Position numbers and translations under genes: made by a program
From: Parabacteroides sp. TM07-1AC
Lineage (GTDB): Bacteria; Bacteroidota; Bacteroidia; Bacteroidales; Tannerellaceae
Length of the DNA: 64,000 nt
NCBI RefSeq assembly: GCF_003480915.1
Contig: NZ_QUKD01000004.1
Location: 277,230-341,229, forward strand
Direction of reading: 5' to 3'
Shown: positions 34,959 to 45,113 of the stretch, piece after piece
Layout of the letters: the number at the start of each line of letters is the position of its first letter
Numbering within the stretch: position 1 is the stretch's first letter
Notes under the pieces: model-generated
What the model saw: only the letters and a program-made list of their open reading frames with translations
The model's database searches: none
Told to the model about the DNA's origin: nothing

Positions 34959-35723
34959 ATGATAGGTGCAATAGCAGGAGACATTATCGGCTCCGTTTAT
35001 GAATTCGATAATATAAAGACGACGGACTTTCCGCTGTTTACAAGTGAAAGTGATTATACGGATGACACGATCATGACAATTGCCGTTGTAGACTGGCTGC
35101 TTAATGGGGGAGATCTGACCCGTGTCATGCAGGAATACGGACGTAAATATCCATGTCCGATGGGAGGTTACGGCGGTCGTTTCAGCGGTTGGCTTCGGGA
35201 AAAGGATCCGCAACCGTATAACAGCTGGGGAAATGGTTCGGCGATGCGGGTAAGTGCTGTCGGATGGAAATTCGATTCGTTGGAGGAGACTTTGGATGTC
35301 GCCAGGGAAACAGCTATTGTCTCTCATAACCATCTCGAAGGAATAAAAGGAGCTCAGGCTACCGCAGCTGCGATTTATCTGGCACGAACCGGAAAAAGCA
35401 AGCAAGAAATCAAACAATATATAGAAACTACTTTTTCCTATGATCTGAACCGTACCTGTGACGATATACGTCCGACTTATCATTTCAATGAAAGTTGCCA
35501 GGGCACCGTTCCCGAAGCAATCATCGCCTTTCTGGATAGTACAGATTTTGAAAACGCCATCCGCCTGGCTGTCTCTTTAGGTGGCGATAGCGATACGCTA
35601 GCTTGTATCACTGGAGGGATAGCCGAGGCTTTTTATGGGGTGCCGGACGGAATCCGGTCGGAAGTATTTAAACGGATACCACGGAAATTTCAGGAGATAG
35701 TGAAGCAATTATTAGTAGGCTAA
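34959..35723 (+). CDS. ADP-ribosylglycohydrolase family protein (DraG-like)
   Basis: This 254-residue protein starts 'MIGAIAGDIIGSVYEF' and has the metal-binding motif 'YTDDTIM' (Asp35, Asp36), then 'GNGSAMRVSAVGW', 'SHNHLEGIKGAQATA' and the second metal motif 'SLGGDSDTLACITGGIAEAFYG'. These place it in the ADP-ribosylglycohydrolase fold with two magnesium ions. Members remove ADP-ribose from proteins, DNA or small molecules, so the substrate here is open. It is a single gene with no ADP-ribosyltransferase nearby. Confidence 0.92.
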   Translation: MIGAIAGDIIGSVYEFDNIKTTDFPLFTSESDYTDDTIMTIAVVDWLLNGGDLTRVMQEYGRKYPCPMGGYGGRFSGWLREKDPQPYNSWGNGSAMRVSAVGWKFDSLEETLDVARETAIVSHNHLEGIKGAQATAAAIYLARTGKSKQEIKQYIETTFSYDLNRTCDDIRPTYHFNESCQGTVPEAIIAFLDSTDFENAIRLAVSLGGDSDTLACITGGIAEAFYGVPDGIRSEVFKRIPRKFQEIVKQLLVG

Positions 35724-35766
35724 CTTTTTTATAGTAAACATTATGACACGACAAATATCGATACCT

Positions 35767-36627
35767 TTATGGCATCTGACTCCACACCTTGTTCTCTATA
35801 TCTTCGATTGAAAAGTTGTCTATTTCTTTGTCATAAGACAAAGTGAATTTGTAGTAAGTATCTGGGTTTGTGTAGTGACGTGAGTTTAGGTATAGATCAC
35901 TATTGGGCTCAGAGACGTTTATTTTAGGGGTTAATTTGATACAATAAATTTTATTAGTCATAGTAATATAAAGGTCTGCATAACCATCTCCACAATAAGA
36001 AAAGACGATCGCCTTATAATGCTGCGGATTCGTCTTCTCTCTGAATGGTTGGATAGGCATCCGGCTTTTTATCATGACGGTTGCAGATTCGGGAACATTC
36101 TTTAACTTAAAATCCAAAAAAGAATTGTAATGAACTAAAATACCGGAAAGATAGGTCGATACTTTTCCTGAATATTGGCAAGACAAACAGTCGGCGGCAA
36201 ATAACTTCTCTTCAGTTGTTTGATCAAAGTTCATTTGTAATGTAGTGTCGGTTCCGGATATGAAATTAGAGTAGAAACTATGAGATGCAAAGTGAAAATA
36301 CGGACCTAATCCCGAGATAATCCAATCCTGCCCATCCTCATTTTCTGTTATGTATGGACCATATATATAGCTGAGGGTATCTTTAGGAGTAGCTTTAATT
36401 ATATTTTTATCTATGGTATAATTGTATATACAATCGAAGTTCATTATCAGTATCCAATTCTTTCGGGCAGACAGGTCAATATTTGAAATAGCTTCAAATG
36501 TTTCAATAGGAACATCCTCCTTCTCTTTCACTTTGTCTTTCTCACTCAGGAGATATTTATTACACGATATACATCCTGATATACAGAGAATAGCAAATAA
36601 TAAACCGAATATGTTTTTTCTGGTCAT
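35767..36627 (-). CDS. Hypothetical lipoprotein
   Basis: This 286-residue protein has a signal peptide with two possible lipobox cysteines (Cys19 or Cys22 in 'ISGCISC'). The rest is a mix of strands with many Tyr, Asp and Thr residues ('IYGPYITENEDGQDWIISGLG', 'AIVFSYCGDGYADLYITM'). No recognised domain. It is lower in GC than its neighbours. It stands alone; the gap to the next minus-strand gene (36628-36793) shows no clear terminator. Confidence 0.6.
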   Translation of the reverse strand: MTRKNIFGLLFAILCISGCISCNKYLLSEKDKVKEKEDVPIETFEAISNIDLSARKNWILIMNFDCIYNYTIDKNIIKATPKDTLSYIYGPYITENEDGQDWIISGLGPYFHFASHSFYSNFISGTDTTLQMNFDQTTEEKLFAADCLSCQYSGKVSTYLSGILVHYNSFLDFKLKNVPESATVMIKSRMPIQPFREKTNPQHYKAIVFSYCGDGYADLYITMTNKIYCIKLTPKINVSEPNSDLYLNSRHYTNPDTYYKFTLSYDKEIDNFSIEDIENKVWSQMP

Positions 36628-36793
36628 GCTGCCGATATTAGACTAAGCTTTTCAATGTGAAAACCTTGATGCACAAAGATATTCTTTTATTTCAAAAACC
36701 AACAGGATTATACATCGTTAATTCGATATAAGTTATATAGCGACAGATATGATCTGCCGCTATATTCGAACACACAAATGATTTTGAGTTTGC

Positions 36794-37384
36794 CTATTCC
36801 TCTTCCATCCTCCGAATCTCCTCCATCTCCTTATTCAACCGTTTGAACTGTGCCGGTAAGACATATTTCAGATTTATGAATATGGAGGCAACCATGACAG
36901 CCATGATAAGTAACAACATGACAGCCCCTTCGGTAGTAGTAAACAGAGGCGCATTGATCATCAGGAAAATACCGGCTATTCCCACCGGGCTGCAATAGTA
37001 ATTCCTTTTCGTCACATTCAGTTTATATAACTCCAGTTCCCGTATAGTCTTTTTATTTTCAAGATATGAATCTGTTATATCCAGCTTTCTCAGATTCAGA
37101 TAATATTTTATCAGTCCCCATGAGGCAAAGCAGGCAAAAGCCAGAAACAACACTATTCCAATATAGAAATTAACCATGTTTTGTATATGAAGGTGTGAAA
37201 ATAATATGGCAAGGATAACTACCGGAAAAGGTATTCTGAACAACAAGAGTAACAGATTCTTTCTTTTCATCCGGTTTGTTTCTGCCGAGATCTTTTTCAT
37301 CAGGGCTGTTCTATTCAGATGTACATTCGCTACAATTTGCTGGTTTTCCTGTTTCCAGCTGTTTTTTATATTATCGAGTTCCAT
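36794..37384 (-). CDS. Membrane protein encoded with an ECF sigma factor (possible anti-sigma)
   Basis: This 196-residue protein has an N-terminal cytoplasmic region ('LDNIKNSWKQENQQI', about 1-42), four predicted membrane segments in two pairs (about 43-64, 70-92, 130-150, 152-172) and a charged C-terminal coil rich in Glu and Arg. It begins 6 bases after the stop of the sigma factor gene, so the two are co-translated. Position and topology suggest control of the sigma factor, but no known anti-sigma domain is recognisable. Confidence 0.65.
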   Translation of the reverse strand: MELDNIKNSWKQENQQIVANVHLNRTALMKKISAETNRMKRKNLLLLLFRIPFPVVILAILFSHLHIQNMVNFYIGIVLFLAFACFASWGLIKYYLNLRKLDITDSYLENKKTIRELELYKLNVTKRNYYCSPVGIAGIFLMINAPLFTTTEGAVMLLLIMAVMVASIFINLKYVLPAQFKRLNKEMEEIRRMEEE

Positions 37385-37390
37385 AACGAT

Positions 37391-37897
37391 TCATTTATTG
37401 GGGTTCATTTGTTTTCTTAATTGTTCTTTTATCCGGTTCAAACGTGTACTGACGTTCGTCCTGGACAGACCGAGGATTTGAGAGATCTCTTCGTACGATT
37501 TATCATCCAGATACAATAGGATAATCGCCTTGTTCTGTTCCGATAAACTTTCGATGCACCGATAGAGTTGGCCGATTTCAGAGGAGTTGTCGGTCGGGAC
37601 TTCGAGGATATCACTGCCGTCCGTTACCTTCAACTCATCGAAAAACAATACTTTGTTGTTGTCTCGCTTTCGTTTGACATTCAACGCCACGTTGAGCGAG
37701 ACGCGATAGATCCAGGTCGATATTTTGGAGTCGCCTTTAAACTTCGGGTACGACTTCCACAATTCGAGGATGATGTCATTGATCAGGTCTTTCCTGTCGT
37801 GCGTGGTATAAGCATACACCCGGGCGATCTTGATCAGTATGCTTATGTTCGATTCCAGCGCAGAAAGGAAGTCTGCTTCACCTTTTGTCATATTCAT
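37391..37897 (-). CDS. ECF-type RNA polymerase sigma factor
   Basis: This 168-residue protein has sigma region 2 ('IARVYAYTTHDRKDLINDIILELWKSYPKFKGDSKISTWIYRVSLNVA', lying in about residues 22-70) and region 4 ('LSEQNKAIILLYLDDKSYEEISQILGLSRTNVSTRLNRI', about 118-157). The start is set at the ATG at 37897; the open frame continues 21 codons upstream, but these do not fit the family. It recruits RNA polymerase to a small regulon together with or against the membrane partner downstream. Confidence 0.92.
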   Translation of the reverse strand: MNMTKGEADFLSALESNISILIKIARVYAYTTHDRKDLINDIILELWKSYPKFKGDSKISTWIYRVSLNVALNVKRKRDNNKVLFFDELKVTDGSDILEVPTDNSSEIGQLYRCIESLSEQNKAIILLYLDDKSYEEISQILGLSRTNVSTRLNRIKEQLRKQMNPNK

Positions 37898-38160
37898 TTC
37901 TCTTTTAGTTTGTATTGGATTAGTACCCCGGTGTGTGAAAAAGTCACACATCTTCTGCAAAAGTAAACCTTTTTTGCTTTCTTGTTGTTTTCTTACCGAA
38001 AGTGCAAAATATGTCGTTAATCCCGACTGATCGGCATAACATCTTTCTCTTATAATTAAATAATACTGACAAAATGACTTGTTTTTGATCTGGTATTTGT
38101 TTTGTAGAGTTATCAGTGAAAGTTTAAAATAAAGAAGATAACAAGAAAGTAATATAAGGT

Positions 38161-40749
38161 ATGAATTTAAACAATTTTACAATTAAATCACAAGAGGCTG
38201 TTCAGCAGGCGGTACAGTTGGTTCAGAAGAATAACCAACAGGTGATCGAACCTGTTCATTTGCTGAAGGCTGTCATTATGACGGGCGAAAGCATCACGAA
38301 CTTCCTCTTCCAGAAACTGGGTGTGAATATCCAGAATCTGAACATGGTGCTGGATCGTCAGATAGAATCCTATCCGAAAGTATCCGGTGGCGAACCTTAC
38401 CTGTCGAGCGAATCGAATGCCGTTTTGCAGAAAGCAATCGATTATTCCGGTAAGATGGGTGACCAGTATGTTTCTTTGGAACATATCATTCTCGCTTTGT
38501 TCACCGTAAAAAGTACGGCTTCGCAGATCTTGAAAGATGCCGGTGTTACGGAAAAAGAACTGGAGAAAGCGATCGAGGAATTGCGTAAGGGAAATAAAGT
38601 AACGAGCCAGTCGGCTGAAGACACATACGACTCTCTGAATAAATACGCCATCAACCTGAACGAACGTGCCCGTAGCGGCAAGCTCGACCCGGTGATCGGC
38701 CGTGATGACGAGATCCGTCGTGTACTTCAGATCCTGAGCCGTCGTACAAAGAACAACCCGATCCTGATCGGTGAACCGGGTGTCGGTAAAACTGCTATCG
38801 CTGAAGGATTGGCGCATCGTATTGTTCGTGGTGACGTTCCGGAGAATCTGAAATCAAAACAGATTTACTCTCTGGATATGGGGGCATTGATTGCCGGTGC
38901 CAAATATAAAGGAGAATTTGAGGAACGGTTGAAATCCGTAGTCAACGAGGTGACCAAGTCGGAAGGCGAGATCATCCTTTTCATCGATGAGATCCATACA
39001 TTGGTAGGAGCCGGTAAGAGCGACGGGGCTATGGATGCCGCCAATATCCTGAAACCGGCGTTGGCACGTGGTGAATTGCGCTCTATCGGTGCAACGACAT
39101 TGGATGAATATCAGAAATACTTTGAAAAAGATAAGGCGCTGGAACGTCGTTTCCAGGTTGTGATGGTCGAAGAACCGGATGAACTGGATACTATTTCGAT
39201 CCTGCGTGGTCTGAAAGAGAAGTACGAAAACCATCATAAGGTACGTATCAAAGACGATGCCATTATCGCTGCCGTCCAGCTTTCGACACGGTATATTACC
39301 GACCGTTTTCTACCGGATAAGGCGATCGACCTGATGGATGAGGCTGCTGCCCGTCTACGTTTGCAGGTGGATTCAGTGCCCGAATCATTGGATGAAGTTT
39401 CCCGCCGTATCAAACAGTTGGAGATCGAACGCGAAGCCATCAAACGTGAAAACGATAAGACGAAACTGGAACAGTTGAACAAAGAAATCGCCAACCTCAA
39501 GGAAGAAGAAAAGAAACAGAAAGCCCAGTGGGAGAGCGAAAAGGAACAGATCAACAAGATACAGCAAAATAAGATCGACATCGAGAACCTGAAGTTTGAA
39601 GCCGATAAGGCAGAACGTGAAGGCGATTACGGCAAGGTTGCCGAGATCCGTTACGGCAAACTGCAGGCGAAAGAAGAAGAGATCAAGGAAATACAAGCCA
39701 AGCTACATACTATGCAGGGGGCTGCCGCCATGATCAAAGAGGAAGTCGACAGCGAAGACATTGCCGATGTGGTATCCCGTTGGACCGGTATTCCCGTCAA
39801 CAAGATGATGCAGAGCGAACGCGACAAACTACTCCGCCTGGAAGACGAATTACATACCCGTGTGATCGGTCAGGAAGAGGCTATTACAGCCATTGCGGAT
39901 GCCGTGCGTCGTAGCCGTGCCGGATTGCAGGATCCGAAACGTCCGATCGGTTCGTTCATCTTCCTCGGTACGACCGGTGTAGGTAAGACCGAGCTTGCCA
40001 AAGCGTTGGCTGAATACCTGTTTGACGATGAGAACAGCATGACCCGTATCGATATGAGCGAGTATCAGGAGAAATTCAGTGCGACTCGTCTGATCGGTGC
40101 ACCTCCGGGATATGTCGGTTACGATGAAGGTGGACAGTTGACGGAAGCAATTCGCCGTAAACCTTATTCTGTCGTCCTGTTCGACGAGATCGAAAAGGCG
40201 CATCCAGACGTATTCAATATCCTGTTGCAGGTATTGGACGACGGTCGTCTGACGGACAACAAGGGACGCGTTGTGAATTTCAAGAACTCGATCATCATCA
40301 TGACCAGCAATATGGGGTCATCCCTGATTCGTGAAAGCTTCGAGAAGATCACGCCCGACAACCGCGAAAAAGTGATCGATGAAACCCGTATACAGGTACT
40401 GGAATTACTGAAGAAATCCATTCGTCCGGAATTCCTAAACCGTATCGACGAGATCATCATGTTCACCCCGCTGAATGAGGAAGAGATCCGTAAGATCGTT
40501 ACCTTGCAGTTGAACAGCGTGAAGAAGATGCTGGCAAACAACGGTGTCGCCTTGAACTTTACAGATGCTGCCGTCGATTTTATCTCAGATGCAGGTTACG
40601 ATTCCCAGTTCGGTGCCCGTCCGGTGAAGCGTGCTATCCAGAAATATGTCCTTAACGAACTGTCGAAGGAGATACTGGGTATGAAGATCGATAAGAACCG
40701 TCCGATCATTATCGATCGGGAAGGGGATGGGCTGGTATTTAAGAATTGA
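38161..40749 (+). CDS. clpB: ATP-dependent disaggregase ClpB
   Basis: This 862-residue Hsp100 protein has an N-terminal repeat domain (1-145), AAA-1 with Walker A 'GEPGVGKT' at 204-211 and Walker B '[11 protein letters not shown]', a long coiled-coil M domain (about 410-530), AAA-2 with Walker A 'GTTGVGKT' at 603-610 and '[13 protein letters not shown]', and a small C-terminal domain. ClpB rescues aggregated proteins with DnaK. The M domain distinguishes it from ClpA and ClpC. The gene has a 200-base upstream spacer shared with the divergent sigma factor gene. Confidence 0.98.
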   Translation: MNLNNFTIKSQEAVQQAVQLVQKNNQQVIEPVHLLKAVIMTGESITNFLFQKLGVNIQNLNMVLDRQIESYPKVSGGEPYLSSESNAVLQKAIDYSGKMGDQYVSLEHIILALFTVKSTASQILKDAGVTEKELEKAIEELRKGNKVTSQSAEDTYDSLNKYAINLNERARSGKLDPVIGRDDEIRRVLQILSRRTKNNPILIGEPGVGKTAIAEGLAHRIVRGDVPENLKSKQIYSLDMGALIAGAKYKGEFEERLKSVVNEVTKSEGEIILFIDEIHTLVGAGKSDGAMDAANILKPALARGELRSIGATTLDEYQKYFEKDKALERRFQVVMVEEPDELDTISILRGLKEKYENHHKVRIKDDAIIAAVQLSTRYITDRFLPDKAIDLMDEAAARLRLQVDSVPESLDEVSRRIKQLEIEREAIKRENDKTKLEQLNKEIANLKEEEKKQKAQWESEKEQINKIQQNKIDIENLKFEADKAEREGDYGKVAEIRYGKLQAKEEEIKEIQAKLHTMQGAAAMIKEEVDSEDIADVVSRWTGIPVNKMMQSERDKLLRLEDELHTRVIGQEEAITAIADAVRRSRAGLQDPKRPIGSFIFLGTTGVGKTELAKALAEYLFDDENSMTRIDMSEYQEKFSATRLIGAPPGYVGYDEGGQLTEAIRRKPYSVVLFDEIEKAHPDVFNILLQVLDDGRLTDNKGRVVNFKNSIIIMTSNMGSSLIRESFEKITPDNREKVIDETRIQVLELLKKSIRPEFLNRIDEIIMFTPLNEEEIRKIVTLQLNSVKKMLANNGVALNFTDAAVDFISDAGYDSQFGARPVKRAIQKYVLNELSKEILGMKIDKNRPIIIDREGDGLVFKN

Positions 40750-40798
40750 TTCTAAATAGTCCGAATCTATCCCGGCAACATTAATAATATTTAAAGAG

Positions 40799-40830
40799 GA
40801 AGGCTTCTCCCATTTTCGGGGGAGGCCTTT
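40799..40830 (+). terminator. Terminator after clpB
   Basis: AAGGCTTCTCCC region (40800-40811) pairs with GGGGGAGGCCTT (40818-40829) with one mismatch; TTTTATCTTTTTA follows. Confidence 0.75.
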
Positions 40831-40872
40831 TATCTTTTTATTGTATATTACGCCTATTAAATAGAATACATT

Positions 40873-43560
40873 ATGAAACATACAACTCTTTCTTTTATTG
40901 TTTTGCTGTTGATAGCAAGCGGAGTATTCTCTGCATTTGCACAGGAAAATATAATAACAATCCCTGAACCCGGAGAAAAAGCTTTGCTTAATTCCGGCTG
41001 GATGGCACGGAGAGCCGGTGAGATAAAGACAGACGGAAACCTTTTAAGCTTTACACCCCTGGAAACAACAGGCTGGATGCCTGCCCGTGTTCCCGGGACA
41101 GTACTGACCACTTTATTGGAAAACGGCCTGTATCCTGCACCGGAGTTCGGAATGAACAATAACCTGATCCCCGATATTTATGAAGCCGGCAATGATTTTT
41201 ATACATTTTGGTTCGTTTGCCAGTTTGAAACTCCGACAGTACCGGACGGTCGGATTGTCTGGCTGAACTTCTGGGGAATAAACTATAAAGCAGAACTGTT
41301 CCTGAACGGCAAACGGCTTAATAATACCACCCATGAAGGAATGTTCCTGCGGAAATCGTTTAATATAACGGAACATCTTCAAAAGAAAGGAACGAATGTT
41401 TTGGCTGTCCTCGTATATCCTCCGACATACCCCGGTGATCCGAATGGCGGCCAAGGCGGTGACGGACAGATCGCCCGTAATAACACTATGCAATATACGC
41501 CCGGCTGGGACTGGGTTCAACCCATCAGGGATCGTAATACCGGTATTTGGGATGAGGTGTCGGTTACTACTACCGGTGCTGTTACCGTCCAGTCGCCATA
41601 TATCGTAACGAAAGTACCGGGTGTCCGCTCTCCGGAAAAGAAAACGCAGGAGGATGCTTTGGTAAAGACCTCTGTTGAGGTAGAGAATGTCACCGATACA
41701 CCACGCAAAGGTCTGTTAGTCTGCGAAACAAACGGTATCCGTTTAACGCAACGTCTCACCTTGTCTCCATACGAAAAAAGGGAAGTTCATTTCGACCCGA
41801 TGAAAATAAAAAATCCGCAGTTGTGGTGGCCCAACGGAGTAGGGGAACAACCTCTATACGATATGCATATTTACTTTGAAGCAGATAACCGGATCAGCGA
41901 CAGCCAGCAACTCAAATACGGAATCCGTGAGATCACAACAGATAAATGTCCGGACAACGGAGGCCGTCGCTTCTACGTGAACGGCCAGAAGATTTATGTA
42001 ACCGGAGGTAATTATATCTCTTCTGACTGGTTACTGCGTCTTTCCCCTGAACGTTACCGCGATGAAGTCCGCTTCCATGCCGAAATGAATTTGCGTATGA
42101 TCCGCGTATGGGGAGGTGCCCTGCTCGAACGTCCGGAGTTTTATAATGCCTGTGATGAATACGGAATACTGGTCTTCCAGGACTTATGGGGTAGCGGCGA
42201 TTGTAACGGTGCTTGGGAAGACCCGATGAAAATGGACTCCCGCGAACGTCGTTGGGAATATCCCGATAACCACGATCTTTTTATCGCCTCGGTAAAAGAC
42301 CAGGTCAAAATGATACGTAACCATCCGAGCCTTTGTCTTTGGTGTGGAGCTAACGAATGGCCGTTGGCAAAAAACATCGACAAGCAACTGAAGGAAAAAA
42401 TCTTCCCCGAGCTTGATCCCGAACGCCTGTTCGTCAGTTATTCGACCGACTCCCTCTTTACCCGCAACCTGCTGGGCGATAATGGCGACGGCCCTTACGG
42501 TATTCAGGAGCCGGAATGGTTCTTTACTTTCCGTTCGCATCCGTTTAATCCGGAGGCAGGCTCTGTCGGTTCGCCGGAGGTGGAAAGTATGCGGGAAATG
42601 ATGACGGAGAAAGACCTGGCAGAATTTCCGAGAAAAGGTTTTACCCGTAATGCCACCTGGCGTTATCATCGAGATCTGGGATATCAGGATCATTTGGAAC
42701 GTTATGGAGAGGTTAAGGATATCGAAACCTATTGTAAATATGCTCAGGTCGTGAATTACGATCAATACCGTAGTTTTATGGAGGGCTGGGGCTCGCATCT
42801 TTGGGACTGGTACACAGGCATACTGATCTGGAAAACCCAGAACCCGTGGACTTCCCTGCGCGGACAGATGTACGATTGGTTCCTCGATGTAAATGCTTCC
42901 CTGTACGGTACACGTAAAGGATGCGAACCTCTGCATCCGTTTTACAATCCCGTCACTCGGCAGGTAGAACTGTTGAATACATCCCTGTCCGATTACCCGG
43001 ATCTGATTGTAAATGCCCGTATCTACGACACCAGCGGTAAGATCCGTTGGGAAAAAGAAATAAAGTCGGATGCCAAAGCCAATACGGTAGCGCCCTTGTT
43101 TGATGTTCCCGTTCCGGAAGAGGTACAAGGAGTCTACTTCCTCCGCCTGTCTATGCAACCGGCTGATCCTGCCCGGCCTTCCAACGTAGCCGTCGCATTA
43201 CCGGATGCCCCGAATATCTATTGGCTGACCACACTTCCAAAAGATTATTCCGGCTTATCCCGTTTGCCCAAAGCAAAGCCGGAGGTGAAAGTTTCTCTGC
43301 AAAGGGAAGGAACAAACTATTCCGGTATGGTATCGCTCCATTCGAAAACGAATATTTCTTTTTTCAACCGTATCAAAGTACTGGATAAGGAAACCGGCAA
43401 GCGTATCCTTCCTGTACATTATTCGGATAACTATATCACGCTTATGCCGGGTGACCATTGTACTTTAACGATCAGTTTTACCTCTTCTTTACCCGCAGAC
43501 CGGATACAGATAGTAGCTGATAGTTGGACGGCAGACCGGATCGTAGCTACAGCCGATTAA
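40873..43560 (+). CDS. GH2 family enzyme, beta-mannosidase / exo-beta-glucosaminidase type
   Basis: This 895-residue protein has a signal peptide ('FSAFAQEN'). Domains are a jelly roll ('WMPARVPGTVLTTLLENGLYP', 'WLNFWGINYKAELFLNGKRL'), Ig-like domains and a TIM barrel with 'VTGGNYISSDWLLR' and 'RMIRVWGGALLE'. The acid/base Glu lies in 'LWCGANEWP' and the likely nucleophile is the Glu in 'FNPEAGSVG'. This pattern fits the GH2 branch of beta-mannosidases, mannosylglycoprotein endo-beta-mannosidases and exo-beta-glucosaminidases. It is a single gene outside any SusC/D context here; substrate is open. Confidence 0.88.
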   Translation: MKHTTLSFIVLLLIASGVFSAFAQENIITIPEPGEKALLNSGWMARRAGEIKTDGNLLSFTPLETTGWMPARVPGTVLTTLLENGLYPAPEFGMNNNLIPDIYEAGNDFYTFWFVCQFETPTVPDGRIVWLNFWGINYKAELFLNGKRLNNTTHEGMFLRKSFNITEHLQKKGTNVLAVLVYPPTYPGDPNGGQGGDGQIARNNTMQYTPGWDWVQPIRDRNTGIWDEVSVTTTGAVTVQSPYIVTKVPGVRSPEKKTQEDALVKTSVEVENVTDTPRKGLLVCETNGIRLTQRLTLSPYEKREVHFDPMKIKNPQLWWPNGVGEQPLYDMHIYFEADNRISDSQQLKYGIREITTDKCPDNGGRRFYVNGQKIYVTGGNYISSDWLLRLSPERYRDEVRFHAEMNLRMIRVWGGALLERPEFYNACDEYGILVFQDLWGSGDCNGAWEDPMKMDSRERRWEYPDNHDLFIASVKDQVKMIRNHPSLCLWCGANEWPLAKNIDKQLKEKIFPELDPERLFVSYSTDSLFTRNLLGDNGDGPYGIQEPEWFFTFRSHPFNPEAGSVGSPEVESMREMMTEKDLAEFPRKGFTRNATWRYHRDLGYQDHLERYGEVKDIETYCKYAQVVNYDQYRSFMEGWGSHLWDWYTGILIWKTQNPWTSLRGQMYDWFLDVNASLYGTRKGCEPLHPFYNPVTRQVELLNTSLSDYPDLIVNARIYDTSGKIRWEKEIKSDAKANTVAPLFDVPVPEEVQGVYFLRLSMQPADPARPSNVAVALPDAPNIYWLTTLPKDYSGLSRLPKAKPEVKVSLQREGTNYSGMVSLHSKTNISFFNRIKVLDKETGKRILPVHYSDNYITLMPGDHCTLTISFTSSLPADRIQIVADSWTADRIVATAD

Positions 43561-43613
43561 TACCTGCCCGGCAGTTTCATTCTGCCGGACAGTGCAGATC
43601 CTCTTTTTTTGTT

Positions 43614-43621
43614 TACTTTTG
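43614..43621 (+). promoter_or_regulatory. Putative -7 element (TACTTTTG) of the small lipoprotein gene
   Basis: A perfect TAnnTTTG lies 28 bases before the start at 43649. The -33 zone is only a T-run, without TTTG. Confidence 0.5.
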
Positions 43622-43648
43622 TTGGAATTAATCTAAAGAGGAAAAGAT

Positions 43649-43990
43649 ATGAAAAGGTTTTTAATGATGATGTTTGCAGCGACGGCTCTTTTTGTCATGA
43701 GCAGTTGTGGGGAATCGAAAGATTCATATATAAAGGACTTTACAAAATTCGTAGAGAAAGTACAGGCGAATGAAGATAAGTATTCGAAAGATGACTGGAA
43801 AGAGTTGGAAAAGAAGTATGTCGAATTCGCAGAAACAAAATATGAGAAGTACAGTTCCGAACTATCTACGGATGAGATGATCGGCATTACGAAGTTGAAA
43901 GCCATTTATCTGACGATCCAGACAAAGCACGGCATCATCGACAACATCCTGAAAGAAGGAGATAATGCGGTAAGATCTGTATTTAAATAA
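43649..43990 (+). CDS. Small DUF6565-like lipoprotein
   Basis: This 113-residue protein has a lipobox (MSSC, Cys20) and a highly charged helical body ('DFTKFVEKVQANEDKYSKDDWKELEKKYVEFAETKYEKY' covers about residues 30-68), which resembles the DUF6565 lipoproteins found across Bacteroidales. No function is known. A separate promoter precedes it and the next gene is 73 bases away. Confidence 0.7.
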   Translation: MKRFLMMMFAATALFVMSSCGESKDSYIKDFTKFVEKVQANEDKYSKDDWKELEKKYVEFAETKYEKYSSELSTDEMIGITKLKAIYLTIQTKHGIIDNILKEGDNAVRSVFK

Positions 43991-44063
43991 TTTATTCGTT
44001 TTACAAATAAATAAAAGATACTTATCTTTGCATGAGTATGTAACCAATTAAACTGAAAAAGTT

Positions 44064-44390
44064 ATGAGCGACAAAGACGATTTAATTTACGATGAAGACG
44101 AATCTGTAAAATTTATTCAGAACTATCTTCCCCAGGAATTGAAAGGCAAATTCAGTAATGACGATATTAACTATATTGTAGACCTGATCTACGATTTCTA
44201 TGAATCACGCGGTTATCTGAACGATGATGCAGACGATGATGTCGATGTGGAAATAGATGAAGATGAATTGATTGAATATGTAGTGAAGAATGCGCAAAAG
44301 GATGGTGTCGGTAAATTCGATCCCGAAGCAATCGGTTTTATTGTGCAGGGAGAACTTGAATATTGCGATTCTATCAACATGTTCGATTGA
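44064..44390 (+). CDS. Conserved acidic cytoplasmic protein of unknown function
   Basis: This 108-residue protein is very acidic, with an Asp-rich stretch at about 54-66 ('DDADDDVDVEIDEDE'). It has no signal peptide or membrane segment. The N-terminal half ('SVKFIQNYLPQELKGKFSNDDINYIVDLIYDFYESRGY', about 15-52) reads as a helical bundle. The reading frame is kept with normal codon use and a spacing of 42 bases to the OmpA-like gene. It looks like a real Bacteroidales-specific protein; no role can be assigned. Confidence 0.7.
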   Translation: MSDKDDLIYDEDESVKFIQNYLPQELKGKFSNDDINYIVDLIYDFYESRGYLNDDADDDVDVEIDEDELIEYVVKNAQKDGVGKFDPEAIGFIVQGELEYCDSINMFD

Positions 44391-44432
44391 TAAACTGTTA
44401 TATTCATATAAAGTTTATAAAAGAGCAAAAAG

Positions 44433-45113
44433 ATGAAACATTTTAAGTTATTATCCATACTGTTATGTATGGCGGTAGTATTTACGAGTTGTGGAACATG
44501 GAATAACACAGCAAAGGGAACTGCGATAGGTGTAGGTGGCGGTGCTGCTGCCGGAGCCGGTATCGGTGCGTTGGCAGGTAACACGGCATTAGGTGCTGTT
44601 ATCGGAGCTGCCGTAGGCGGTACAGCCGGAGCCTTGATCGGTAAGAAGATGGACAAACAGAAGAAAGAACTGGAAGCTACTTTGCCACCCGAAACCACTG
44701 TTGAAACAATCAATAACGGTGAGGCTCTGAAAGTGACTTTCGATTCAGGTATTTTGTTTGCAACCAACTCAAGTACATTGAGTGACGCTTCACGCAGTGC
44801 ATTGCGTAAACTGGCTGTCAGCTTGAATGAAAATCCGGATACCGACATCAAGATCGTTGGCTATACCGACAATACGGGTAAGGTAGACTATAATCAGACC
44901 TTGTCTGAAAAACGTGCCAAAAGCGTATACGACTATATGATGGTCGACCAGGGTGTAAGCGGACGTCGTATGGAATATGAAGGTAAAGGCGTTCATGATC
45001 CTGTTGCCAGCAACGATACGCCGGAAGGACGTGCACTGAACCGTCGCGTAGAAATCCTGATCCTTGCCAACGAAAAGATGATACAGGATGCACAGCAGGG
45101 TACTTTAAGGTAA
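44433..45113 (+). CDS. OmpA-family lipoprotein with glycine zipper
   Basis: This 226-residue lipoprotein (Cys20) has a glycine-zipper segment (about 28-72, 'GVGGGAAAGAGIGALAG') and a C-terminal OmpA-like peptidoglycan-binding domain (about 95-215). Key motifs are 'FDSGILFATNSSTLS', 'GYTDNTGKVDYNQTLSEKRAKSV' and 'NRRVEILI'. It is similar in layout to YiaD. It probably anchors the envelope to peptidoglycan. Confidence 0.93.
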   Translation: MKHFKLLSILLCMAVVFTSCGTWNNTAKGTAIGVGGGAAAGAGIGALAGNTALGAVIGAAVGGTAGALIGKKMDKQKKELEATLPPETTVETINNGEALKVTFDSGILFATNSSTLSDASRSALRKLAVSLNENPDTDIKIVGYTDNTGKVDYNQTLSEKRAKSVYDYMMVDQGVSGRRMEYEGKGVHDPVASNDTPEGRALNRRVEILILANEKMIQDAQQGTLR

